A stretch of DNA of 64,000 nucleotides from Erigeron canadensis (GCF_010389155.1 NC_057768.1:15745664-15809663); one strand, 5' to 3'; counted from the stretch's first letter, positions 23,229 through 35,450 are shown. Translations and numbers: made by a program. The notes: a model not told the origin generated them from the letters alone.

Positions 23229-23517
23229 TGTAACAAACATCTTAGAAATGTTCTAAATAAGTTCCTCGAATCATACTTTCGCCATTAGAACGGCTAGACA
23301 GTTCAATTTATTTAAGTTCTTGACGTGCTTTAGATCCAATTTTGTGTTTATATGAAGGTCAATTTGATCTTAAACCTTGATTTATATGACGAGTTTATGA
23401 TTAAATACGATGAAATACTAAAGTTTGGGTCATAAACGTTTGTGTTCATAAAAGTTCTAGTTCAAAATATCCGCGAATAGTCCTTGCACTTATTAAGTTC
23501 ATTTAATATTGGAAAAC

Positions 23518-23525
23518 TATAAATA
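23518..23525 (+). promoter_or_regulatory. TATA box of solo LTR A
   Basis: TATAAATA about 290 bp after the LTR start, followed by a CT-rich leader (CTCTTCATCTTCTCC), as in plant core promoters. Confidence 0.55.
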
Positions 23526-25076
23526 GAGAGTTAGAGAGATAAACCCCATTCTCTTCATCTTCTCCACCTCTCTACTCTCTCACTAAAACACACACTCCAA
23601 ACACCATAAAACACACACAAGAGCATCCTTTGATTTTGATACTTTTAATCGAAATCGTTTGTACTTTTAGCATCCCTGTGATAATCAAAACACACTTCTT
23701 GAATCATTTTACAGGTAACAACAATATTTGAAGGGTTTTTGATCAAATTAAAAAATGTACTTTTTCAAGTTTATGTTCTTGATGATTTGGTCCAACTTTT
23801 GAATGAAAATCGTGTTAATAGTTAATGGGTTTGTATCTAAATGTGTTTAGTAACAGTTATATGAACAAATTTGGGTCATAACATGCTTTAATCTACAAAA
23901 CCCATTTTTGAAAAATAAAGGTACAACTTGTTCTTGAAGTCACAATTTGTTCATGATGTGTTTTGATCTTGAAATAAGTAAAAGTGTTAGTAAATAATGT
24001 TTTTGTGTATATATGTACTTGTGCTATGTCCAACAAGTCCTAAAAATCGATCTAGACATTTCTGTATTGTGATCGTTCTTGTTCAGCTCGTCTTATAGGC
24101 TGAAACGATCTTCTTCTTGGGCACTAGGACGATCTTAATCACCAAGACTGTCCTAGGGCAGCCTCCTTGTCTCTTTGGTGCTCGCTCGTTGAATCTCGTG
24201 TTGTGTTGTGATGTTGTGTTGGTACGTGGTTGGGAACCATACACTTTTGGGTAATCTTCTAGATTGGTTTCTCTCAACCGTTTGTTCTTGAACTATAAGT
24301 GATCGTGCATACTTGTTCTTATTCCTGAACCATGGGACGATCCTGTCAAGACCGTCCCATCTCCCGGCAGCTAGGACGATCTTGAACCTAGTTGCAGCAA
24401 GACGATCTTGAACCAGGAAAACCTAAAACGATCTTGCTTCTGAATAAACCTAAAACGATCTTGCTTCTGGATAAACCTAAAACAATCTTGTCTTCATTAA
24501 ACCCTAGGACGATCTTGATTCAATTTGTACTCTAAAAACGATCTTGGTTCATCAACCTCCAAAGTCATTTCAACTCATGTGCCATAATACGACCTTGTAC
24601 ATCTAGGAAACTAAACGATCATGTTCCCATAACTTGATCATTAAAGTGCAAGTTCCATAAACAACTAAACTAAGTTTTTAAGGCTAAAGTTCATTATTAA
24701 AGACATGTTCAACTCATTATCATTATAATTACATATGTGTATACTCATTCAAACTCTTTTTGGGTCAAAACGTTCAAGGATAATTAAGGACCAAATCATC
24801 AGTTCATCAAAGACATTTCAATGATAGATAAATCACAAGAACTAATACGTGTGCTTATTTATGATCAATGACTTGTATTTAGGTTTCCATCAAGACATAC
24901 TTGGATTTTGATAGATATAACCTATCTATCTTTGTGCTTGTTCTCTGTGCTTACAAACTGTGCTTGTACCGGACCACTGTGAGTCTTCGTAGCCCCTTCT
25001 TACCTACGTTTTGGAGTGAAAGGAATACAAAATGTGCTTTCATTTATGTCGTACTTGTATGATTTTGTACATTCTT

Positions 25077-25255
25077 GCCAGGTCTATGACCGTAAGCGGC
25101 TTCATATTGTTATTCACATCAGCCAGGTCTATGACCGTAAGCGGCTTCATATTGAGATTAATTTAGCCAGGTCAAGAACCGTAAGAGGCTTCATACTTGT
25201 ATTCATTCTAGCCATGTCGATTGTAAGGGCACGCTTGTATCAGTTTTCACATTAT
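25077..25255 (+). repeat. Four tandem copies of a ~45-bp unit in solo LTR A
   Basis: Copies start at 25077, 25122, 25166 and 25211 with GCCAGGTCTATGACCGTAAG and decay towards the right. The periods are 45, 44 and 45 bp. Confidence 0.8.
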
Positions 25256-25418
25256 TTGTATCATGAGTAGGTCTATAGCCGCATTCATACTATGGTATTC
25301 GTGTATTCATATATAACGACATAAACATACTTATTCAACTAATTGACATTTTCAAGTGATTACTTAAGTAAATGAAATGCGTTTTCAAATAAGGTTTCAA
25401 GTATACAAACATGATTTC

Positions 25419-25475
25419 AAACCTACGAACTCACCAACCTTTGTGTTGAGTCTTTTAAGTATTCCTTTCAGGTAA
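25419..25475 (+). promoter_or_regulatory. Conserved LTR motif in solo LTR A
   Basis: Reads ACCTACGAACTCACCAACC, TGTGTTGAG, then TATTCCTTTCAGGTAATC. It lies 317 nt from the LTR 3' end. See the matching entries in the other LTRs. Confidence 0.45.
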
Positions 25476-25797
25476 TCAAGCGATTCGTGGCTAGGATTGG
25501 TAGCATGGGACTCGTAGCAGACTTCAGGCTTAGGATTTGGAGTTTTGCATGTTTTCTTATGTGCCTCTTGGCAATATGCCTAACCGTTTCCCCTGTGTGG
25601 GAACTTATCTTACATCTTATTCAAATGCTTTGTTGAACTTATGTGTGATGACTTATCTTTTGTTTATTTAAGCTATGTAACCGACTATTTATGCTTAATC
25701 TATGCACTCATTTAGCTATTCTTATGTAACATCCATGTGCGTGTGTGCTTTATCTAGCATCCCGAGTTTTCCGCCGTAGTCGGGGTGTTACACTTAT

Positions 25798-26117
25798 TCA
25801 GGAGAGTTAGAACTATATCTAGTAAGTACGATTCATACATGCTGACCTACTTGCATCTCAAGTCAAAGGATCAATAAAGTAACCATTTACGAGTTTCACT
25901 TAATGACGTCGATCCATAAAATGATAATTCATTAGTGGGGTAGTCCGATATGCATCAACCATGAATATCATGTGAGTTTGGTGGGACCATCCATTATATA
26001 TTCCAAGAATATAACCAATCACTCAGATTTGTCTTAATTTAATCATATTCCCATATAATTAATCGACAATGGACAATTTAGAATATTTAATAAAATATTC
26101 AAGGATTAAACATGCAA
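25798..26117 (-). other. Copia 3' noncoding region, second segment
   Basis: AT-rich, no ORF. It lies between the CTTAT duplication of solo LTR A and the ATATA duplication of LTR B, and is continuous in sense with 22824-23228 and 30567-30680. Confidence 0.6.
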
Positions 26118-26440
26118 ATATATGTAACACCCCAACTAAGGCAGAATGATGAGATGTACAGAAAGTCGAGTATTCAAAACAAGGATTATAAATAACATTC
26201 ACCATAGCTTTATTTGATAAAAAGGAATTTACAAATGTACAAGCATGTGAACCAATTTCCAAGTACAAATGCGTCTACCATACTTGAATATTAAGTTCAC
26301 GAAACAAATATCAAGCACATGAATAGTATACTACAATGATCAAGGCGGATTCCATTGCCCATCACAAGGTTTGATATTCGACTCCAAAGTGCAATGTAAA
26401 CAATCATGATGCATATAAATCCTCAAAGCTTATGCTAATT

Positions 26441-26500
26441 CCTGAAAAGCATGAAGAAAAAGTGTCAACTACGAAAACGTAGTTGGTGAGTGCATAGGTT
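26441..26500 (-). promoter_or_regulatory. Conserved LTR motif with a perfect 8-bp stem in LTR B
   Basis: Plus strand 26466-26485 reads CAACTACGAAAACGTAGTTG, a perfect 8-bp stem with a 4-nt loop. On the LTR sense strand it is preceded by GCACTCAC and followed by ACACTTTTTCTTC and TTTTCAGG. It lies about 320 nt from the LTR 3' end. Confidence 0.5.
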
Positions 26501-27034
26501 TTTATATAAATCTTGGTACATCATCGTTTTAATACTTAGAAAACCGATTACTATTACATTTCGAAATACCCAAACCATATGACTGACAAAAATTCTCATA
26601 TCATATTATCGAGTCTTTCCCAAATACCACAATGTTATTTAAAATGTTCAAAATCCATGGTAATTATAAAGTTCTCATATGTCAAATCTTCTTGAGGGAA
26701 AAATATATCAAATGATTAATCATATATCACATCGAAACCATTCGGTCATCAACATTTCAATATCGCCAATTTCAACGACTTTCAAGATTTAATATGAGGG
26801 ATGATACCCAAACCGTATGTTCAAATCAAAATATCCAAACATATTAATATCAATTTCATTTAGCCACACGGGCATAATTTAATATCAATTTCATTTAACC
26901 ACAAGGGCATAATTTACATAATTTTTGATGAGTTTGCTTGAGCCACTACTACTACCTTTTCATGTCCAAACAATATATTATTTCATTTCATTTCATAGAA
27001 CAAGCTGTCAATCAAGTGCTTTAATTACAATTGG

Positions 27035-27055
27035 GGTCGTGCCATGGAGACGACC
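27035..27055. repeat. Hairpin GGTCGT...ACGACC around CCATGG in LTR B
   Basis: A 6-bp stem with a loop containing CCATGG. The identical arrangement is at 47093-47113 in LTR C within a well-conserved block. Confidence 0.55.
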
Positions 27056-29800
27056 ATTTAAATTTAAGGTAGCTAGAACACCGCTCCGGTCGGACTGGAA
27101 GAGAAGGTCATCACAAAGGCAACCAACCTTCCATCGTTACGCTCCGGGTGGGTGGACGAAACCTAGTTGCGCAACTCTCTAACTACAGGCCTCCACTTTC
27201 GGAGTAAATAGTAGTGTACCGAAAGAAAACGGGTTGACAGAACTCAAGCTCATCATAAAACATTTATCACATTGAACATACGAGACAATTTCATTTCATA
27301 ATCATAATATCAAGAATCATTTCATATATATATATAAGCAATTTAACTTATATGTCATGCTTTTCACCACGATAGTTAAACACGTAAAATAGTTTGAAAG
27401 GGGGCTATGACTCACCTTGATATGGCGCATATTATACTCATCTATCCAAAATGGGTACTTCCCATCTATAGCTTCCTTGACCATATATCCATTATGTTCC
27501 TCCATCATATTTCAAGCCAAGACTATCCCTACGATAGGACTAATATACGTAAGTTCCTATCTTAAGCCATCACTTAGAAATGCCACTTTCATTATGTTGC
27601 TATAAATTGTGGGACCCAAGTATATTGGTAACACTCGCATAGTTTTGGTTGTAGAGATTGCTGGTGTAAAAGGTTACTTTCATTACATGCGTAGTTATAA
27701 GTTGTTAGATTTTCGGTAACTTGGCTTCATTTGTGGTTTCGTTTGGCATCTTAGGTTATCATATGCTAATGTCATATTAAGTTATATTAACCTTATTCAT
27801 CATTTGATGTGTAACCGATTTTAGGATGAATTAGCATTTGTGATATCAATATATAGTTTGGTTAACATAATTACTTATTTCTATCTCACTTAATTATCTT
27901 TGTTTTATTTTGATTACACTTATCTCATGAAATTTGTTTAAGTGTTATGGGCCATTATCAATTGGGCCAAAATGTGATGGGTTTTTAAGTGACTTGGGCT
28001 TAGTTTAGTTATTGGGCTTAACCTTATTTGGGTTATGTGCTTAATGGGTTATAATGGTTATTGGACTTTATGGTTTGGTTGGGCCAAGTGGGCCTACTGA
28101 TTTATGTTCCTTATGGGTTTATTAATTGGGCTGGGCTAGCCCATTATGGTCTTTAGTTCATTCCTTAGCCCATTGCACAAATTACTACTAGTTTACTTCA
28201 AAATTTTCTGTTTTGTACTTTATTTTTGTAAAGTGTTGGCCAATGTTTAGTGATTGAAACCAATTATTTGGACCTTCTTGATTTTATACAACAACCTATA
28301 TGTGTCTCCTATTTTTGTGAATTTTGGATGAATTTTTAAGTGATGTTTACTACCTCTAAAAATTGCTCAAACATGAACTGTCCCGAATGGGAACTGTTTG
28401 CGACATCAGAAGTTTTATAAAATTTCTCAATGTTCTGATTGTTAGAAAAATCCCACAATTTCATTTTAAGTTCACGACACATTGAAATTACTTTCCACCA
28501 AGTATGACCTCCTGGAACCTTATGGATTAGGAGATAAAATTTGTTAAAGTTCATAAAATATTCAGACAAAATTACAGTTTTGACCAGTTTCAGTGGAAAA
28601 ATCATATTGTTCATTTGGTTCAGTATTTTTGAGTAAGTCAGTTGGTGCTTATTCGTAACTCGTTCCTCTACAACTTTTATCTTGAAAGTTTTGCTTGAAA
28701 ATGCCCTCACATGCCCAGTTTACCCGTTACAAAACAGAAGATGGTTTCTGTCAGATTTGTTCTTGATTAAAACAACTCACCAATAGGCTTTCTTGCTTTA
28801 TTTACACTTTATTTCACCTCTAACATGTTTGTTGGTTATTTTTGTATGATTTTAACATCAAATGTACTGATTATATGAAATTATAAATCATCAACCATCC
28901 ATCTCAAATCCCCAAATCAAAATCAATCAAAACTAGTGCAAATCTAAGCATTACACATACAAACAAGCTATAATCTCTTATATCCTTTTTGAAAGCTCCT
29001 CTTTATTGAAAAATCACAGATTATAATCTCATAATATTCATCAAAAATCAGATTTAATCAAATCCTTAAACCCATTTAGTAACAAATCTTACAACAACAA
29101 CAACTCTTGGGTCTTGTTTATGTTGAATCCTTGAATCCTTCCTCTAAATCTTTACATGCATGAACATGTGAGATAAGGATCTATGAACTTTGCCCTCATT
29201 GAGTTCAAATCAAGAAGAAAATGATATTAAAGATAAGAAAACATTTGGGTTTTGAAAGAACAAGATTAACTAGAGATTTATTAGGTAAAGGGATGTTGTT
29301 AACAACCTTTTGGGTCAACATTTAGGACGGATTTGGGGCTGTTTTTGGGCAGAATTTCGTGACACAAGATGGCTTCCAAGAGACCTCCAAGCTAGCTTCA
29401 AACAACCCTTGATTCAATCTAACTAAAACCCTTTATTATAAATGTTGTTTTATTAAGATTTTAACCTCCATTTGGTGTTGCATGCATCCGAAAATATACA
29501 TAGATATGGCTGATTTGTGTGACTTCAACACCTCCAAATGAGTCCATGCTTGGCCTTGGATGATAGATTAGCAAGAAATATTATTATTACAATAGTTTAG
29601 ATTTGATTTAAGCTCCATTTTGTCTTGTTAAACCCGAAAATGATGGAGAAATGGAGAAGAAACTTGAAAGAGAAATGCAAGAGATGTGTGTGAGTTGTAT
29701 TTTGTGAAATGAAAAGTGTAGGTGTGTTTCCCCTTGCTTGTTCACGTGAGAAAGAGAGAAGAGATAAGCTAGGGGCTTTCTAATTGGTTAGATGGTGTGG

Positions 29801-29914
29801 TGGGTTGGGTGTCATTGGTTAACTTTAAGTGATGGAAGTCTAGTTAGTGTATTTGGTTGGGTTGGGTGTCATTGGATAACTTTAAGTGATGGAAGTCTAG
29901 TTAGTGTATTTGGT
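29801..29914. repeat. 57-bp tandem duplication in LTR B
   Basis: TGGGTTGGGTGTCATTGG starts at 29801 and again at 29858. The two copies are almost identical, so the duplication is recent. Confidence 0.8.
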
Positions 29915-30566
29915 TGTGTTTATGACTAAAGTCATCCATTCATGTATGCATATGTATATTTGAATTAAAATATGGTGGTAATTAGTTTAAATTAAGTTTT
30001 ATAAGAGATGTAAAAGTAAATAAACATGTATATGTGTATGGCCGTGTATGTATGTATATACATATATAGGTGCATTTTTTTTTGTGTTTTTTACTTTTAT
30101 TACTTACCTCAATATTTATAAACTTGTATTTATATTAGACATATATACTTACTTATTGTTATTTAAGAACTTCTTTATATACACTCTAGCTTATATATAA
30201 AACTTTGAGTTGGTAATTGTATTTTTATTGACTTGGTGTTTGAATTTGTTGGATATTTATAAGGATTTTTAGTTGCTATCACAACTTATAGACCTTATAT
30301 AACTATTTATGTAATCTTAACTTCTTGAATAAAGCTTTTTGGTTCATTGAGATTTCCTCAAGTTCGATTAGAACCTATATAGCTTGAGATTTTCTTGAAT
30401 GATTATAATTATTGGTTATGGCATTTCAAAGGCATTTCACTGTACTAGAGGGCAATTATCACTATGCTTTGAATTTATAGAAGGTCAATTCTCTTAATAA
30501 ACCTCTAGGGATCGATACCTAAATAAATATAAGTAATCCTAATTGGAAATTGAGGGTTGTAATATA

Positions 30567-31245
30567 GGACACAATTTAATATTAAATGAAATCAAACATA
30601 TCAAGTACTTTATTTCATTATAGAAAATATAAATTGTTTAACATCCCTTATCCAAATACCGAAACAACAGATTTACATGAAATAACTAGCTAATTTAAGC
30701 CCTATGCCCTCGGCATGCCTTTCAAGCTTGGGCCTAGACAAAGCTTTTGTGAAAGGATCAGCAAAGTTAAAATCTGTGTGAAATTTGAGTAAATTGATCT
30801 CCCCTAGTTCAATTTGCTCAATAACATAGTCATATCATCTAGCATAATGTCTGGCACCTTTCTGAACTCCGGGTTCGCTGGCAATGATTAATGCACTAGT
30901 ATTATCACAGTACATATCAATGGGTAAGTCATTTGAGGGGATCATGTTTAGCCCGCTAATGAACTTCCTTATCCAGACTGCTTCCATCGCGGCTTCTGAG
31001 GCGGCAATGTACTCAGACTTTGTTGTAGACACAGCAACTGTGGTTTTTAGCCCATAGCATTCCACCGTGCCTTCATTTAAATAATGAAGACGTATCCCGA
31101 ATGATATTTTGAATCATATTTATCAGTCGGAAATCTAACATCACAAATTCTATTACCATTTGAATTTTTGATCGGGATTTCAACCATACACCAAGAATAA
31201 TTCTTTAGTAGCACACATGTACTTAAGAATATTCTTTACGGCAAT
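30567..31245 (-). pseudogene. Copia RNase H and 3' end of pol
   Basis: The clear core is STTKSEYIAASEAAMEAVWI and the following RKFISGL..DLPIDMYCDNTSA and EPGVQKGARHY, the typical Copia RNase H C-terminal half. It then decays through the part homologous to the family KALP region, ending near 30680, with noncoding sequence after that. Stops at about 30835 and between 31066 and 31245 break it. RNase H removes the RNA strand during reverse transcription. Confidence 0.82.
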
Positions 31246-32287
31246 TCAATGATCCTCTTCAGGATTTTGTTGATAGTGGCTAACTATATTTTGCGCGAAC
31301 GCAATATCAGGTCTAGTGTATCTTACCGCATACATAATAGATCCCATAGCCAAAGCATAAGGGATTTTTCGCATACGCTCCACCTTATTAGGTGTAGAAG
31401 CACTGTTCTTGCTAGATGAGTTAAGTCTTTCTTGCATGAGAACGAAACCACGCTTAGAGTTCTCAATCTTGAAATGCTTCAAGATCTTATCAATATAAGC
31501 ACTTTGACTTAATCTAAACAACCGCTTTAATCTATCTCGGTAGATTTTGATTCCAAGAATAAATGCCGCTTCTCTTAAATCTTTCATGGCAAAACACTTT
31601 CCAAGATGAGATTTAACATCTTGCAACATTGGAATGTGTTTTCCTGTGATCAATATGTCATCGACATACAAGACAAGGAAAGTAACATAACTCCCACTAG
31701 CTTTGCGATATACACATGGCTCATCGGGATTTTGAATGAAACCAAACTTTTTGATTTCTTCATCAAACCGCTTATTCCAACTTCTTGATGCTTGCTTTAG
31801 TCCATAAATGGACATTTGAAGCTTGCATACTTTGTTGGGATGTTTTGCATCAACCTTCAGGTTGATCCATATAGACTTCTTCATCCAAGTAACCATTTAA
31901 GAAAACAGTCTTAACATCCATTTGTCATATCTCAAAGTCATAGTACACTGCTATAGCTAAGAGAATCCTGATAGATCTAATGTCTGCAACTGGAGAAAAG
32001 GTCTCATCATAATCAACACCGAAACGTTGAGTATAACCTTTCGCCACGAGACGAGCTTTATAGGTGTGTACATTTCCATGCATGTCTGTCTTCTTCTTGA
32101 AGATCCACTTACACGCGACAGTTTGAGCATTTTGTGGAAGATCAACCAAGCTCCAAACTTGATTGTCTTTCATGGATTTCATTTCCACCTTCGTAGCTTC
32201 AAGCCATTTGTCAGATTCAGGATCTGATAATGCAGCTTTGAAATTCGGAGGCTCATCGAGATCTCCAACAACGTCTTCTTCTACCAT
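31246..32287 (-). pseudogene. Copia reverse transcriptase (RVT_2)
   Basis: Starts near WLEATKVEMKSMKDNQVW and CKWIFKKKTDMHGNVHTYKA, then KGYTQRFGVDYDETFSPVA. It continues through QMDVKTVFLNGYLDEEVYM, LKQASRSWNKRFDEEIKKF, the catalytic YVDD (LVLYVDDILITG) and YTRPDIAFAQNIVSHYQQNP. TGA at 31925-31927 replaces the tryptophan of EIWQMDV. A frame change near 31890-31860 follows, and frame is lost again near 31246. The catalytic aspartates are intact. Order integrase-RT-RNase H identifies Copia. Confidence 0.88.
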
Positions 32288-32359
32288 CAGACATAGTCTT
32301 TCGATAGGACGTCTTGTCCTTTCAGACCTACGAAGTGGAATCGCTTCATTATCATCGAC

Positions 32360-33168
32360 TTAAAGTTCATCACTTTGAACATTCCCCCCCCCCCCAAGTT
32401 GATGATTGCTAGGAGCTTCAGAAGGTGACACATCTTCCTCTTGAGTTTCATCAAGTTCTACAACCCTCCTACTGTTCTCTTGAACTAATTTCTTTTCAAA
32501 GAATTCAGCATATCGAGCAACACGAACAGTGTTTTTGTCGGGATCATAGAAGTCGTAACCCATCATTTCCTTAGGGTATCCGACAAAGATGCACTTAGTA
32601 GTTCCGGGTTCAAGTTTGTCAGGCGTATCGCGCTTCACAAGTGCCTCACATCCCCAGACTCTTAAGTAAGACAAATTAGGGACATCTCCATGCCATAATT
32701 CATACGGCGTCTTGTCAACCTTCTTGGTTGGAACCATATTGAGAATGCGTACAGCAGTCTCTAGAGCATAATCCCAAAACAAAAATGGGAGAGTTGTACG
32801 GGTCATCATTGATCTTACCATGTCTAACAAGGTTCGATTTCTCCTTTCAGACACTCCATTATGCTGAGGAGTATATGGAGGAGTAAGCTGTTGGACAATT
32901 CCACACGCTTTTAGATAATCCTTAAACTCTTGGCTTAAGTATTCACCACCTCGATCCGAATGAAGAATCTTGATGGTTCTACCAAGTTGATTTTCTATTT
33001 CATTTTTAAACTCTTTGAATGTTTCAAATACTTCATGTTTATGTTTAAGCAAGTAAACATAACCATAACGACTGAAATTATTCATAGAATAATGAAGTAG
33101 CTTGCATTTTTCCTTGACATATGTCTAAAAGGGCTACATACATCGATATGTATTAGTCCAAGTAGTTC
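32360..33168 (-). pseudogene. Copia integrase catalytic core, 3' segment after the nested insertion
   Basis: From the CTTAG boundary the minus strand reads LLGLIHIDVCSPF (first catalytic D), then SRYGYVYLLKHKHEVFETF, KILHSDRGGEYLSQEFKDYL (second D) and NGVSERRNRTLLDMVRSMM (catalytic E). All three acidic residues remain. A frame change near 33095 and a stop near 32357 disrupt it. A run of 12 G on the coding strand (32384-32395) is a likely slippage site. Confidence 0.85.
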
Positions 33169-33173
33169 CTTAG

Positions 33174-33381
33174 TGTTTGTACACCAAAACGAGATTAGGT
33201 TTAGAAGGGGGATGATGGGTGTTTTTGGTTGTTTGTTGGCGATTCCCTGAAGGTAGAGTGAATCTCTTTACGCCGATCGAATATGATTGATATATGGCCG
33301 ATTGAGATCGTGACAATGATTATGGATCCATTCGATCCTGTTTAGCATGCTCATATCAGGAGATTATCGTATCCCGATATT
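33174..33381 (-). repeat. Truncated 3' LTR of the Tat derivative
   Basis: Matches 35945-36152 with few differences, then stops at the junction GTATCCCGATATT. The U3 part of the LTR and any purine tract are missing. Confidence 0.88.
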
Positions 33382-33414
33382 TTGAATTCTGCTATGGGTG
33401 TTTTTGGTTGTTTG
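33375..33414. repeat. Templated filler at the deletion junction
   Basis: 33375-33394 is identical to 33519-33538 (CGATATTTTGAATTCTGCTA). 33394-33414 is identical to 33214-33234 in the adjoining LTR. Two nearby 20-bp copies laid end to end are typical of error-prone end joining with template switching. Confidence 0.6.
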
Positions 33415-34023
33415 AACATTGTTTCTCCAATGAGTGCATTTTCTCTTCATTCTTCTGATAATTCCAGGTCAACTCTGGGTTCCTCCAAGTTTCCTTCAGT
33501 ATTTAACATTCTATGTGTCGATATTTTGAATTCTGCTAGTACTATGACTTCGGTACCGAAGGCTTGTCCGAACGGTGATGCTTCGTTTCAGAGTTATTTT
33601 GTTTGCTCAGAGGACCAAGGGGAGTTCGTCTACTCACCTCTTCGTAATACGGCTTGTTTAGAGACTATGTACCATAGGTGGTATGTGTATAATTATGTAA
33701 TGAAAGTTTCGCCCCTTTGAGTATCTTTTCCTTGTGGTTTTTTATGGCTAAAAGTGAGGTGTTTCCTTGGTATGCCAAGATTAATCCTTGTGGTTCTCCT
33801 GAATATTTGCACCTTCTTTGGAAAGGCTAGTACAAGCGTTTTCACCTTTTGGGTAGTTTGGATAACGGTTCTTAGTGCTGGAGGTTATCCATAAATTCGG
33901 ATCTCCTTTGTACGATTGAAAGTCAGAGTTAAGTAGTCGGATTCTTCTTGTGAAATACATTCGATTTTTGAGCTCTGAGCTGGTGAAAATCTATAAGGGG
34001 TGTCTAAAGGTTTTAGGGAACCT
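33382..34023 (+). pseudogene. Degenerate plus-strand coding-like region in the Tat derivative
   Basis: An open stretch of 112 codons (to 33720) is followed by readings in other frames up to about 33890. The peptide has FQSYFVCSEDQGEFVYSPL and LETMYHRWYVYNYVMK. I do not recognise a domain. Its place next to the 3' LTR and its antisense direction match the antisense ORF of full Tat elements, so it may be a remnant of one. That link is an inference. Confidence 0.35.
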
Positions 34024-34540
34024 TTAGGACCTTGAGTTACGGAAGGCATGCGGATTGGCCTTCGGGATCTGAGATTCGTAAGCTTTGCGGGGTCTGAGCT
34101 GTTTCTGGACCTTCGGATCCGAGTTTTGGAGGATCTGCGGGATCTGAGCTGCGAGGCCTTCAGACATAATTCTATGTAAGGTATAAGAATGGGCCTTCGG
34201 ACCTGAGGCTATGTAAGGTCTATGGGACCTAATTTGCGGCTCGACCTTCGGAGCTGAGCTTTGTAAGATCTGTGGGGTCTTCTTCAGAAGGTCTGCGAAT
34301 GGTCCTTCGAACACGAGGCTATATAATGTCTTTGGATGGGCCTTCGGACCAAAGGCTATATAAGGCATGCGAGATCCTTTGGATCCGAGCTTCAAAAGGT
34401 CCGCAGATGGGCCTTCGGGTTTGAGCTTCGAAAGGTCTGTGGATGAGCCGTCGGGTCTGAGCTTCGGAAGGCCTGTGGATGGGCCTTCGGGTCTGAGGCT
34501 ATTATATAGCATTTAAAGAGGTCCTTCAATCTAGAGGCTA
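34024..34540 (-). repeat. Array of a ~36-bp unit, open as 12-residue repeats on the minus strand
   Basis: Units such as GATGGGCCTTCGGGTCTGAG followed by CTTCGGAAGGTCTGTG recur, most regular at 34370-34500. Because 36 is divisible by 3, the minus strand reads repeated LRPEGPSTDLPK-like units over 160 codons. The reading is probably a by-product of the repeat. Confidence 0.7.
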
Positions 34541-35089
34541 TGTGTGGCAGTGGAAAGATCTTCAAGATGTGTGGCAAACATTCCTCCTTAATCGTGATGT
34601 TTTTATACTCTACCTATGGAGATGTAGCCCCTTCTTTTGTAGGGAAAAGTCAAATCTTGATATGAATATTCGGACCTTATTTCGGCTAGCCTTTATAAGA
34701 GACGTAGTTCCAATTGATTACCCTCTGTAACATAGCTCATCAATGAGGCAGTGTAATAATGATGTGAGTCTTCGTGTCCCAAGCGCTTCGTGGCGCAACC
34801 GGTTCGTAACGATGCGTAGTGTCGAACCTTTATCTGTCGTAGGGATATATCACCATGACCCGAATGTCATAAGAAGTATCAAGGTCGTTAATGCTTGGTT
34901 TAGAGGTTTAATCATGTGGAGTGCTAAGCATAGCTTGGAATATTTTCTTAACTCAGGGTTGCATGAGGGCATCGATGAGATGTCCCAAAAAAGCTCTTCA
35001 AATCAGGAGGCTACGCGGGGCAATAGATCTATCAACAGAATGGGGTGTCCAAATAGTAGTATAATATTTTTGAATCTTAATCAAATCAT

Positions 35090-35450
35090 TAGATTATAGC
35101 CTTCGCTACGTAGCGTCGTTGTTACGGAGAAACGTTCGTGTCATAGCGACCTACTGTGATAGGTCCTTTAACAACCAGGTCCTTAACATCGAAATGATCT
35201 TCAAATCAGGAGCCTTCAGGAGCCTTCGTTACGGAGAAGCCTTTGTGTCGTAGCAAGCCACTGTGATAGGTCCTTTAACAACTAGGTCCTTAACATCAAG
35301 ATGATCTTCAAATCTGGAGGCTTCGGGATCCTTCGTTACGGAGAAGCCTTCGTTACGTAGAAGCCTTCGTGTTGTAGCGAGCTACTGCGATAGGTCCTTT
35401 AACAACTAGGTCCTTAACATCGAGATGATCTTTGAATCTTGAGGCTTCGA
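35090..35450. repeat. Array of a ~107-124-bp unit (three copies)
   Basis: GATAGGTCCTTTAACAAC starts at about 35158, 35265 and 35389, each followed by AGGTCCTTAACATC and preceded by GTAGCG...CCTTCG blocks. Confidence 0.75.

Larger units (their letters stand above)
23229..25792 (+). mobile_element. Solo LTR A of a chromovirus-type Gypsy (2564 bp)
   Basis: It starts TGTAACAAACATC and ends CGGGGTGTTACA, flanked by CTTAT at 23224-23228 and 25793-25797. No internal region or second LTR is present, so it is a recombined solo LTR. It is in plus orientation, opposite to its Copia host. It contains a TATA box (23518-23525), a cluster of ACGATCTTG words (24085-24560), four 45-bp tandem repeats (25077-25255) and the conserved motif at 25419-25475. 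Confidence 0.88.
26123..30561 (-). mobile_element. LTR B: long solo LTR of a Gypsy family, right end damaged
   Basis: It starts TGTAACACCCCAACTAAGG and ends GAGGGTTGTA, where the sister copy (LTR C) ends GGGTTGTTACA, so about three bases are lost at the end. ATATA at 26118-26122 and 30562-30566 is the likely duplication. Several blocks match LTR C (46557-56027), for example 26441-26500, 26840-27450 and 29060-29240. A 124-codon minus-strand reading at 28336-28710 has no recognised domain and is probably incidental. It carries a 57-bp tandem duplication at 29801-29914. Confidence 0.75.

Noticed and set aside
25077..25255. CRISPR array from the 45-bp repeats
   Set aside because: The repeats are contiguous, without unique spacers, and the DNA is plant nuclear DNA inside an LTR.
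23493..25792. Solo LTR A starting at the CTTATT at 23488
   Set aside because: That would give a TA start and leave almost no U3 before the TATA box. The start at 23229 gives TG...CA ends and a CTTAT duplication.
28336..28710. A 124-codon minus-strand ORF in LTR B as a gene
   Set aside because: It lies wholly inside an LTR, has no domain I recognise, and LTR C has no obvious equivalent open frame. It is most likely chance.
34024..34577. A proline-rich protein gene on the minus strand
   Set aside because: The open frame follows from a 36-bp tandem repeat whose length is divisible by 3. No conserved termini.
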